IMG/VR virus record: IMGVR_UViG_3300025141_015674
Coordinates: 1 to 52,073 of that record
DNA: 52,073 bases
Reading direction: 5' to 3' (one strand)
DNA from: a virus
Under the pieces are notes generated by a model. The model searched no databases, had not been told where the DNA came from, and was given only the letters and a program-made list of their open reading frames with translations. Below, one piece after another: positions 38,201-44,617 of this stretch. The position numbers and the translations under genes are program-made. Each line of letters starts with the position of its first letter. Within the stretch, counting starts at the first letter, position 1.

Positions 38201-39619
38201 CGAACAATCTTTAATGATATGGTTATAGGAATGAAAGGTGCAACTGATCCACGTAATGTTGCTTGGACTAAATATAAGCAAAGCGCCGCCGGAACCCTAT
38301 GGGACAAAGGAGGTTACCGATTCTCATCAGCATATCAGAATATGATGGATATTACTGCTTCTTTGGATTTATTGGGAATAAGGATTGTTGATTCTTCCAA
38401 TGATGGATTAAACAGATGGGTTATTGCACCTTATATGGAAACTCCTGTTTTGGATTTTTCGCAAAGCCTTAAACCGGGCCACCCCTCATATTTGAAAGGT
38501 CAAACTCCGGAACCTGGTTATGGGCGTGGAATGTGGAGTGGCTATGGAGAAGTTCCACAAAGTCATAAAGGAATTTTCTTTGGGCTTCAAAATGCGACTA
38601 CGGAAGAATCCCTTTACCAAACAAGCATTGGTCAAAATCCGGCTAAAATTAAAGACATGACAGAATGGTTTAGAAGTGAGGGCTTCGAAACCCCCAGACG
38701 ACAAATTGGGCGTATGGCTCCTAGAAAAACGATTTCAGAAGCAATCGTGGCAATTCCTTTCTATGTAGGTGCTCCTTATGGGAGCCCAGATACACGCGCT
38801 AAATTAACAGTACCTTCAATTATGGGCAAGCGTTTTTTCAGTTTGGGATCCACGAAAACACAATCAAGAAACCTATACAATACTCTGAAAAATAATGCAA
38901 TTAATGGTGGTTGGGCTATTCCATTTCCTAGTGATCTTGCTACTCAATTGGGAAAAACCGAAGCTGTATCGTATACCTCGATTAGTCAAATGGGACTTGC
39001 AATGGACCGCTATATTTTCCCACCAGAACTTGACTTTAATAAATATTCAGATATTGAACCTTTTGCTATGTATATAATGGAGTTTCATCACACTCTTCAA
39101 CAACAAGATTTGGTGGATATTTGGCAAGGATTAATGCCCAAAATATCAATTAGAGCAGAATTAGACGAGGCAGCTCAATCTTGGCCAAATGCAAAAGGGG
39201 AATTTTTTGGTGGAAAACGTTTGCCACGATCAGAAAATATAAGATGGATGGTATTTAAGGTAAAGAGAAAGGCGCATGTAAATTATTGGGCAATTACTCC
39301 CACAACCGAAAAGGGACCAACACTGCGACGAGCAGCTGCGACTGTTAATCCGCTTGGTTTTGATTATAGTTATAATTGGCCTTATGATCACTTTTCTTTG
39401 GTGGAGCTTGCTGAAATAAAAACGGAAGCAAATTTTGTAAAACAACCTGAAGGTGGCGATGATATAGGTGAAATTCCCGATGACGAAGGTGGTCCAGGGG
39501 CCGCCGAGGGTGGTGCTGCGGGTGCCAGTGGCGACCAGGGCTCCAATTCAAATGAGGCAGGTGGTGATTCAGGAGCCACCGAGGGTGGTGCTGCGGGTGC
39601 CAGTGGCGACCGGGACTGA
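29300..39619 (+). CDS. giant (3439-aa) baseplate/adhesion protein with ConA-like domains
   Basis: One frame of 10.3 kb. Domains from N to C: a LamG-like lectin fold at about 180-365 ('LSVEFWLNKSTF', 'GKFSGSLDEFRFWKTRR'); a tail-protein-I/gp7-like segment at about 514-640 ('YKTKGTMKSFRNLIRCFGVD'); a second LamG-like region at about 715-905 ('RWNFAVRVKP', 'RFFVGAHRTN', 'SSLRVWMDYL'); two related ConA-like domains with an 'RENG' strand at about 1218-1357 and 1828-1957; then a long unrecognised Tyr/Gly/Ser-rich body. The C-terminus is a Gly/Ala/Glu tail with a repeated EGGAAGASGD. Position after gp25 and gp6 corresponds to T4 gp7. It is about three times gp7's length, so it may be gp7 expanded with host-binding domains. 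No protease or glycosidase motif is seen. Confidence 0.8.
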   Translation: MSNIKDLFSGKKSEKLLENATGRSVGSSVESADYLRSNIKNKKRFIPHVDFSSASNFAIYGSAEKYYEDAYNYILNEYPYDGSLKDKINWSLAGTYLDRYIFENEYPRTTGYINIGKSYGSVTDAGTGYDAPSKREWIFFKGNNVNYSLNSQTNPELTLQFDNLNIYNTASQGLSNLELEGSGGLSVEFWLNKSTFNASDESNRQVIVDIWNSGTYDTAGYGRFRVEISGTEVGVVNPNFNVELLSGSAGFSWQGVTPGGIPSVVLSGSTLTGSWNHFALTFVNTGSQMAGRLYTNGDLTYTYTGGTTMGIVTGSMLGQIGSLITAVSGGNEIQGDGKFSGSLDEFRFWKTRRNATQIGQHWFTQVGGGTNTDITLATSASTKYSYENPVDLGVYYKFNEGIINTSSVNGNDAVVIDYAGRVTNGQWEGYSVASRNTGSAMVSASVVPYEFPDPILYSTNPLVAGSLTDKKNIGKLYDVTNNSSMFDSLPHWITAQDGNTGNGALKNLTQIMSSFFDTLYLQTKAITGLKNKDYISGSDKPFPFVNRFIDSSGFLTSEIFSKASDLEYLDARNDKKLFTAKINELKNLIYQNVYNNLVYVYKTKGTMKSFRNLIRCFGVDDELINIRLYGDQVTYKIQDNYKIATIKKRYANFHNASNFNAVVFQEKESGNTYSRGYISSSGEVKYRGNTYELEAFFPKDKEKGTSVYFNAAFPTASIFGCHTSGAAGTVDWGSPDHGNFQVKSIRTDIRRKAAYFHLTGTAGGFFPLLTSSVFQDVYDGTRWNFAVRVKPKKYPLAAGVSGSDEGQYDVEFSGYNYVLDVLNNSFIVTASLDKTAAQNFLIAKKRFFVGAHRTNTIGAVLQGSNVKASSLRVWMDYLTSGTLQAHAKDITNFGSANPYRDAYITAPNTTLGSKDVKAIPQLETLILNWNFDTLTGSNAGGNFTVPDVSIASSGTNDYTARWGWLGPIGQYQHTGYGYGFAASSTSSIDNRYVHTVLQQPPEVINSSDMISLIDKDRNSLLGKDSRPEQYFFAFEKSMYNIITKEMLDIFGTIVDFNNLIGEPVNRYREQYKNMEKLRQLYFERVQNTIDLDKFVEYFKWLDSALSVMLQQLVPGSARFSENLRTMVESHVLERNKYRTKFPTLEMKQTDPEAGLFGITEMLYPYKRGHAPSSAGPEGSAQCVGWKTSVGNALRAGSCGGLRKNVPGAALWNTWAHAVPIGVDSSVTFQGRTIDVSNKVGLKTTAGEVGDEDSIDFSFYFDGDGDVGPVNTLYIRENGADPTGGLSWTLTTFAHRWRITRNIGGTVFYQKSEDAGATFTTIYTSAKTTTDILYPVISMEAPGDSTHSGLENAWIHPINRTDTQCFWWKNRAPARLTTAGDATIDNQRDTFRLAGDFRSASGPTLAVSRNSTANTTTYTGQAYALRDFTRIIRLSADESPEIHGGSNFARNKTVEYTHTALKFDSPNQLQIAASSIPGEIGCDDVIIPNSKFKLEAKVTNTVDPNGYTSGKSEIFAPFSLYSSSVVGGYLSDVATNFRSNTEIDNYHDDIYGDDKGIPAQGPFTERHVGGRQHRHLDVNTSSATTIFTRAEAWNLSLASNTLTISPRTVHQPRATMIRDAYAKRPLNIANIEWGTSSAVAGNYRFGYEVLQTSGRYINNRYFVKAGGFRPNVNFITASSTYISGVVDFALPRYDLTGATDSIFVERFSAPGGPEVSRGRLDVNAEELGVYNNLNYRNLIVRNALNGWQTDHCGQFGIASVSGTTRGYRQPRWQNYKTLASYHKVNRNGRQAALLKDGYDRELEFTELFNVTLSNYNRTLTGRSSPGSASCNQKIERFGYFEVELNEASSGEWMMGLTQVKSFCETDGSGPTWEYTWGLNYGSLTVRENGSWRASASGVVAIGDKIRIVKSGTKVKFQHKSVSSTDWITVWSSATEARGTFFPVAAFGNAYGFTNPRISNPSYDNWFVRHTLPQSALQYAWINKSYDIKQDQPYGYNGSCHDYGGLIPFSVPSGTTSMTASAVKILTGTLRYIGHPDSLLDHPIPVAFNSLFTIAGRQYSKTHMYGYNNQITASTNTISPGYFLLRNGGICKDISYYYLNLNGPYGYPSWKQIRVGETPLARYQKRYNILSVMAPPSIATIAGREPESDAVQYGGWKDGKLQTLTWFNTRREGYKNFVEPPVTFKYRPLRSTLQDWNMPSKHLTLQHSYANNKGLWTQRGLPLNDPNAKSVAEFLKVLNYKSDAQIYDKLNESEQYNSQFEKLSYSEVIYPREANTGLAKTRGRIKYAETASVINLWRHSPLTATLSLGSNGIDRGPLYRRTFWAYPDRRNRHGAPDAPATVVGSSYPWFTTTISNSCGNQDGNARSVWCFGEEPIVFGPPTASDPTTFGKSAFLSASSGYAKNDGQDTGELNSINIMKIGGLMGGVSGSGLVNSFAHRFYTRPSASAYYYWLPYYGIEAVSDAAPAYCGSKGCNAIALGTRANGRYTYDFCKGMKWTAAKDSGKAPWFDSYEEYAEDIRGLSKAWTVLPEFRISDHMSYYIKDKSGDFRSKNDKFLSLNGANVTQSADREDALPSEPLVRDFDHNFFKEYSFSDFQKYFGTFAENKKLDHISLKCNVVKKLLPYKGFYPADRSTQLVSLFSGALGSHLGGGAVTGSAGVGISARTQSGSQQLALQALLQPWFAPGILYNTIKSGIAVDWPVMTGSMLGVGVGGYAGNRFLSGNANTRFPFQSLLDPLDYVPVSESNGSHKLLFLAPSYMNESEHKREPMRIPFAEFAPAHPPGSVMDLYSSAMHNYLAEIPHFFLKNYSLNSIESVPQDQVTIGKDDIYVMDVYIEKTNTKPSNELIMIQDYYNGYVSASFGDANSKVAMYGTTWGGDGGTGNPALYVDVTASYNGRYFGPKWTCNMLSLPTPSNAGWYAGWGPLRDADPCYAPHTPPYFYGKARARLVYTGSADDAARVGAGTGPNFRTIFNDMVIGMKGATDPRNVAWTKYKQSAAGTLWDKGGYRFSSAYQNMMDITASLDLLGIRIVDSSNDGLNRWVIAPYMETPVLDFSQSLKPGHPSYLKGQTPEPGYGRGMWSGYGEVPQSHKGIFFGLQNATTEESLYQTSIGQNPAKIKDMTEWFRSEGFETPRRQIGRMAPRKTISEAIVAIPFYVGAPYGSPDTRAKLTVPSIMGKRFFSLGSTKTQSRNLYNTLKNNAINGGWAIPFPSDLATQLGKTEAVSYTSISQMGLAMDRYIFPPELDFNKYSDIEPFAMYIMEFHHTLQQQDLVDIWQGLMPKISIRAELDEAAQSWPNAKGEFFGGKRLPRSENIRWMVFKVKRKAHVNYWAITPTTEKGPTLRRAAATVNPLGFDYSYNWPYDHFSLVELAEIKTEANFVKQPEGGDDIGEIPDDEGGPGAAEGGAAGASGDQGSNSNEAGGDSGATEGGAAGASGDRD
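39506..39536 (+). repeat. 31-bp direct repeat, copy 1
   Basis: This copy is identical to 39581-39611, with a 75-base period. It encodes EGGAAGASGD in the tail of the 3439-aa protein. It is GC-rich in an AT-rich genome, and the period keeps the reading frame. Confidence 0.9.
39581..39611 (+). repeat. 31-bp direct repeat, copy 2
   Basis: This is the second exact copy of the repeat at 39506-39536. It ends eight bases before the end of the gene's stop codon. Recombination between copies would remove 25 residues in frame. Confidence 0.9.
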
Positions 39620-39627
39620 GGTAATTC

Positions 39628-40683
39628 GTGAAATTTTTTAATAAAAAAGAACAAGTTATAGACGTTCAATTGACTCAATATGGCAAATATTTGCTTTCCA
39701 ATGGCAAATTTAAGCCAGTTTATTATGCTTTTTTCGATGATGGAATCTTATATGATCCCAAATATGCTTATGGTCCTCAAGCCCAGAAAGATATACAAAA
39801 ACGCATAAAAACAGACACCCCTCAATTAGAGGGACAATATAATTTCCGAGGTGTAGAGTCGGAGGTTAGAAAAGTAAATAAATTAATTCGCTCTCAAGAA
39901 GAGTGGGAAAAAAGATATTATGAAGATTTATCTCTGCGACCGCCAGAAACCACAACTGATAAACAATATGCTCTTCAAAGTATGATTGGGTCATCCGATT
40001 TTAATTCAACATATGCGCCTGCGTGGGATGTTAAATTATTAATAGGTACAATTAGTAGTTCTGCAACAACAACTTCATGGACCAAAGAACAAACTGGAAG
40101 TGCTATTCATGTTCCTCAAATTACTACTGAAGATTTTTTATATCAAACTACAATAAAAAAGGTACTGCCAAATCAAGAAATTGAAGATAAAGACTCGGAT
40201 ATTTATGGAGATGAATATATTGATGTTTTCTCATATCAAGATGGATTATTATTAGATATTGGGGAAGAAAATATAGAGTTTGAAAAAGAAGGATATGAGA
40301 TTGAAATTTATGAAATTGAAAATGAGAAAATTTGTAATGGCAAAGGCGGAACTAGGCAAATTTTGACTCCTCTTTATTTTGTTAAATATCCCGATAGAAT
40401 CAAGGATGGAATATTATTAGATGAAGAATCTTATTTAAGTCAAATTGAAATACCAGGAATATCCGATTCCAAATTGGATTCAAGTTATGTAGAGTATTTT
40501 CTTGAAATTGATGTAGATCATGAAATTGATAAAAATATTCTTTGTCCTCTAGCTAATGATCAAACCTTGGGCATTTATTCAACTCGTTTTATAGATTGCG
40601 AAGAGTTTGAAAAACAGCGAGAAATTGATGCACGTAATATTTATAATACAGATATAACTGAGGAAGAATTAAAGGACTGTTAA
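39628..40683 (+). CDS. virion-module protein sharing an N-terminal domain with the 47463 gene
   Basis: This 351-aa acidic protein starts at GTG 39628, six bases after a GAGG (39618-39621). Residues 1-45 ('VIDVQLTQYGKYLLSNGKFK', 'YAFFDDGILYD') align with the opening of the 373-aa protein at 47463 ('DAVLTDTGRYRLAQGNGSFK', 'FALGDDEIDYG'). The middle (145-200) is Thr/Ser- and Asp/Glu-rich. The later part is beta-rich and ends in an acidic helix. I know of no enzymatic family. The shared N-terminal module suggests docking to the same partner in the tail or baseplate. Confidence 0.72.
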   Translation: MKFFNKKEQVIDVQLTQYGKYLLSNGKFKPVYYAFFDDGILYDPKYAYGPQAQKDIQKRIKTDTPQLEGQYNFRGVESEVRKVNKLIRSQEEWEKRYYEDLSLRPPETTTDKQYALQSMIGSSDFNSTYAPAWDVKLLIGTISSSATTTSWTKEQTGSAIHVPQITTEDFLYQTTIKKVLPNQEIEDKDSDIYGDEYIDVFSYQDGLLLDIGEENIEFEKEGYEIEIYEIENEKICNGKGGTRQILTPLYFVKYPDRIKDGILLDEESYLSQIEIPGISDSKLDSSYVEYFLEIDVDHEIDKNILCPLANDQTLGIYSTRFIDCEEFEKQREIDARNIYNTDITEEELKDC

Positions 40684-40685
40684 TA

Positions 40686-43600
40686 ATGCCAAATTATGTA
40701 TTAAACCCCCAACAAACAGTAGGTGAATTTTTACCTTCTGTTTATATTAATAAAATTACTCTTCGTAATTCCGTAAGTAATCCTCAAGATCTCAAAGTTG
40801 AATTAATTGTCACTGTTAAAGATGTGTTAACGTCTGGTAATTTATCTAAATGGTTTTCTCTTGGAACAATAGGCACAGCGGCAAATCCGAAAACCTTAAA
40901 AGATTATATCAAAATTAATATTATTCAAACTACTACACAAGAAGCTGCAATGCGCTGGTTGCACTATTCAAACAGACCACAGAGTATGTATGTAAATACC
41001 CGAGATGTTGTAGCAGGTTCGGGCGCAGCTAAAAAGATCTTTAGTATAACAGATTTCGATAATGGTCTGCCACTGGGCAATCAATACTCAGAATATGATG
41101 CGAATGGAAATTCGATTAAAAATATGAGTCTTATTATTAATACGAACGACTTTAAAACAGACAATAACGACGCACTTGCACCTAATGATAATTATTTATC
41201 TTATTTTGTATGGGCTAGTTTTGACATTGCTGCGATGGCTTTGGACTGGCGTGTGGATGCCAACACCTTAATTCTTGAAGGACAATCATATTCCACTCCA
41301 TTCATAGGAAAAATGAATTCGAATATTGTGTTTAGAAATAGTAAACTAGTATCACAAGGTTATATTTTTTTTGAAGCGGAAAAGAGGATTGGCGTCCAAG
41401 GTTCTAATTCAGGTATATTACGAAAAACTAATAAGTTGTGGACTGGCCCCGTTTTTTATAGAAACGTTACAATTGATGGACAAAATCTCCGACTACCAAT
41501 GGGCGGACGCCAATATAATGCTGCGGCACATGCAGCGGGTCAGCAGCCTTGGCTTGTTAGACAAACTATACCATATAGAAAAGTACAAGATTTTAGAAAT
41601 ATAAATCGTTTGAACAAACTTAAATTTGATTTTTCTATTATCGAAAATGAATTATTACGAACACTTACGCAAGATCGGGGTGGAATCGTTCCAGAAAATC
41701 AATTTGCTTATTTTACTAATATCTTTTTATCCCGTGATCAAAATAATAATTGTAGATTTTTATTTGGAATAGATTTGCCAAAAATGGTGAGAGAAAATTC
41801 TCCTTATTCACGACTTTTTCTTGCGACTAATCAAAAAAGTCCATGGTGGTTAGCCAGAATAATGAATAAGATTCAGATTATTTCAATGAAAATTTATCGC
41901 AAACGTACCGTTGGAAGTTCTGAAGTTGGAACTAGTCCGTATTATTATCCCGGAGATCATCGCTTTGATCCTGTTCCAAAATTGAAAAAATTTGATAATG
42001 GATTAACAAGATTAACTCGAAATATAACCAATCATCTTACAACTTATGATCCTTCTGAAGAATTTATAATATGTGGTGGTGAAAAGCCAAACGCTGCTGG
42101 GAATGGGTTTAGTTTTAATTCATATTCCGAAGACGGTGGTTCGAATATTAGATTTTTGACAAATGGGATTGCGAATCGAGGTGCCGTGGCTACTTCCGCC
42201 GCTGGTGGTAAAATGTATTATTTTACTGGTACTGATGCAAAAATGTCTGAAAATACCGATGGATATTATCAATATAAAATTGAAATAGAAATACAAGATA
42301 ATGTGGTTGATTTTTTAATTGAACAACGAACCAGACTTTTGGATTCTCGAAAAAGATTGCAAGAATATTATTCAATAGCTACATCAACTAATGGGAAAGA
42401 AACAAACCAAAGACTTAAAGATCTGGGAATAGCGATGATAGATCCAGAGCCACCACCATTTTTTAATCCTACTACCAATCGTTTTACTCAAGCGTTTATG
42501 ACTACTCCTATTGCTGCCCAACATGGGAACAGAGCAGACGATATAAATAATTACATTAGGATATTGAAAATGTTTGTAAATTTGCGAGCTGATACAGCAG
42601 CGGATAAGGGTGATGAAGCTGATATTAGAGCGGCTTTAAAAAATTATATTAGACCTCAGTCCGGTAATCCTGAAGGCATTTTGGTAGTTTTGAATCTTTA
42701 TGAATCATTAATTTCTTTTTTGAATCAAGCGATTGGTATTCGAAAACAAAAACCAAGCGAACGGACTGCTGGGGTTGATGCTGGTATGCAAACAGATCCT
42801 GGTACTGCATCGTCGGTTCTTAGGACTTTTAAAATAGAACATACTTTCGAAGATTATTTTGATGCTAATATACCAGTAAATTATGGATTTGATTTTCTTG
42901 GTGCTGGCTATAATAGTCCTTCCACGAATCCTTTGATTCCATCGGCAATGGGATTACGAGTTATTAACGCTGATACATATGAAAATTCTATTGTGGCAAA
43001 TGAATTAAAAAAGATATTTAATTCTACTACGGCTCCTTTCGAATTGCGTGCAATGAAGCGAGAAAAAGGAATAAATGCAGGCACCGATTTACGAAATACA
43101 GATTTTACTTTTTTAACTCCCGCTGTTGTTTATCCGGGCGTGAACAGCACCCCGTTAGCTTTGGTTGGCAAAGGTACTGATGCAGCACCTAATGTAAATG
43201 ATGCGACTTTTATGAATATGGCAGCAGGATTTCTCAGTCGAAATTATGGGAACCAAGTTTTGCATCCCACAAATACCCTCCAAGAAACCGTGGCAGATTT
43301 TCTTTCATATAATTATAATTTAACTGCGGTTCCGGATCCCGAACCACAAATAACCCTAAACGATCCTGGTACAAATCTGACAGAACAATTTAGTTCTACA
43401 CCTAATGAAGATTATTATGCATCATCAAATGCTCAAACAAGAGAAAATCAGTATGCGTTTGATGTTTTTTGGAATTTAATTTCTAATGGTGTTGTGAGCG
43501 CAGGAAACCGCGCAGGCGTAAAATTGCCCGAAGGTTCTAGTCAAAAACCTGTAGACTATTATAGCGTTACAAATACCAATGGGTTTTGGAATGCTTTTGA

Positions 43601-44600
43601 ATCTTCTTTCCCATCGGACGATCCAAACACTCACCTGACGAAAGAAGGACAAATGGCACGAGCCGCAAAGAATTTACCTAATCCTATTAAAGCATTAATA
43701 AGATATAATGATGAACAGACTTTGCAGGCTGTACAACTGACACCTGGAACTGATGCTTTAAAATCAGAAATAGATACTTTTTTAGGTAACGATCCTTTTA
43801 GGCGTGCTAGCTTAAGTGCCAAGGCTCGCATATTGTTCGACACAATTGGGCAAATTGAGTACCTGAATGAGTTTGGGAGAATATCTCCTCGACCCGGCAG
43901 TCAAGAGAAATCAGCAAATATGGACCGATGGCTTCCTTTAAATCGCCAAGTTTTTTCAACTTACAGTATTGGTTATCCTCTTTTGTGTAGAATAAGACCT
44001 TGGGAAAATGTCATTTTTAAAACAGAGAGACAAGAAGGAAGCAATTTACCCACCTATGAAGAATATTTTTTGTTAGTGGAGGGAAGTATCGATCTCCCCG
44101 ACAATATTCGCGAGCCCGTCGCATATTATGCCGCTGGTGGTTCGCAGACCGATCCCGATTCCCCCGAAGTAGATTATCAGGATAATATCGCTGAAGAAGC
44201 TATTCCCGATTACGCTGATAGCTCCAGCGATGGTGACGGCGTACCTGATGACTATTCCGAGAATTCGGATTACGAGGACACATCCGATGGACAGAGCGGC
44301 GGTGTAGGGGACGATGGGGGCCAAGGTGCTGGCCAAGGTGATGGCGGCGATGCTTATGGTGATGACAACGACGCAGCTGCCGCCGCTGCCGCTGAACAAC
44401 AACGCCAACAAGAAGAAGCCCGTCTACGCCTAGCCCAAGACCAGGCGCGTCAACAACAGCAAGCCGCCGCTATCGCTGCTGCTGCCGCCGCCGCCGCTGA
44501 ACAAGCAAGGCTGCGCAGACTCGAAGAACAACGCCGCCGAGCAGCTGAAATTCAGGCAGCCGCCAATGCCGCGAAGGGCATGGGAATTGGAACGTCATGA
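40686..44600 (+). CDS. large (1304-aa) virion protein with acidic and Ala/Gln-rich C-terminal tail
   Basis: The first 1150 residues look folded: beta-rich at the N-terminus ('QTVGEFLPSVYINKITL', 'DLKVELIVTVKDVL'), helical around 540-690. Then comes an Asp/Gly/Ser-rich acidic stretch (about 1155-1228) and an Ala/Gln/Arg-rich helical stretch (about 1229-1297) resembling TolA- or tropomyosin-like low-complexity helices. The tail DNA is strongly GC-rich compared with the rest. AAGGA precedes the start inside the upstream gene's end. No catalytic motif is seen. A tail-fibre-related or baseplate-peripheral role fits its position. Confidence 0.72.
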   Translation: MPNYVLNPQQTVGEFLPSVYINKITLRNSVSNPQDLKVELIVTVKDVLTSGNLSKWFSLGTIGTAANPKTLKDYIKINIIQTTTQEAAMRWLHYSNRPQSMYVNTRDVVAGSGAAKKIFSITDFDNGLPLGNQYSEYDANGNSIKNMSLIINTNDFKTDNNDALAPNDNYLSYFVWASFDIAAMALDWRVDANTLILEGQSYSTPFIGKMNSNIVFRNSKLVSQGYIFFEAEKRIGVQGSNSGILRKTNKLWTGPVFYRNVTIDGQNLRLPMGGRQYNAAAHAAGQQPWLVRQTIPYRKVQDFRNINRLNKLKFDFSIIENELLRTLTQDRGGIVPENQFAYFTNIFLSRDQNNNCRFLFGIDLPKMVRENSPYSRLFLATNQKSPWWLARIMNKIQIISMKIYRKRTVGSSEVGTSPYYYPGDHRFDPVPKLKKFDNGLTRLTRNITNHLTTYDPSEEFIICGGEKPNAAGNGFSFNSYSEDGGSNIRFLTNGIANRGAVATSAAGGKMYYFTGTDAKMSENTDGYYQYKIEIEIQDNVVDFLIEQRTRLLDSRKRLQEYYSIATSTNGKETNQRLKDLGIAMIDPEPPPFFNPTTNRFTQAFMTTPIAAQHGNRADDINNYIRILKMFVNLRADTAADKGDEADIRAALKNYIRPQSGNPEGILVVLNLYESLISFLNQAIGIRKQKPSERTAGVDAGMQTDPGTASSVLRTFKIEHTFEDYFDANIPVNYGFDFLGAGYNSPSTNPLIPSAMGLRVINADTYENSIVANELKKIFNSTTAPFELRAMKREKGINAGTDLRNTDFTFLTPAVVYPGVNSTPLALVGKGTDAAPNVNDATFMNMAAGFLSRNYGNQVLHPTNTLQETVADFLSYNYNLTAVPDPEPQITLNDPGTNLTEQFSSTPNEDYYASSNAQTRENQYAFDVFWNLISNGVVSAGNRAGVKLPEGSSQKPVDYYSVTNTNGFWNAFESSFPSDDPNTHLTKEGQMARAAKNLPNPIKALIRYNDEQTLQAVQLTPGTDALKSEIDTFLGNDPFRRASLSAKARILFDTIGQIEYLNEFGRISPRPGSQEKSANMDRWLPLNRQVFSTYSIGYPLLCRIRPWENVIFKTERQEGSNLPTYEEYFLLVEGSIDLPDNIREPVAYYAAGGSQTDPDSPEVDYQDNIAEEAIPDYADSSSDGDGVPDDYSENSDYEDTSDGQSGGVGDDGGQGAGQGDGGDAYGDDNDAAAAAAAEQQRQQEEARLRLAQDQARQQQQAAAIAAAAAAAAEQARLRRLEEQRRRAAEIQAAANAAKGMGIGTS

Positions 44601-44617
44601 GGAGACAATAATTAACA

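Noticed and set aside
39388-39678. Pro/Ala/Ser-rich - strand frame across the end of the 3439-aa gene
   Set aside because: It is the reverse complement of the Gly/Ala-rich repeat tail, so the low-complexity proline sequence is an artefact.
44073-44411. Hydrophobic - strand frame resembling a membrane protein
   Set aside because: It mirrors the Asp/Gly/Ser/Ala-rich tail of the 1304-aa gene; Asp codons read backwards give Ile/Val, which imitates a membrane segment.
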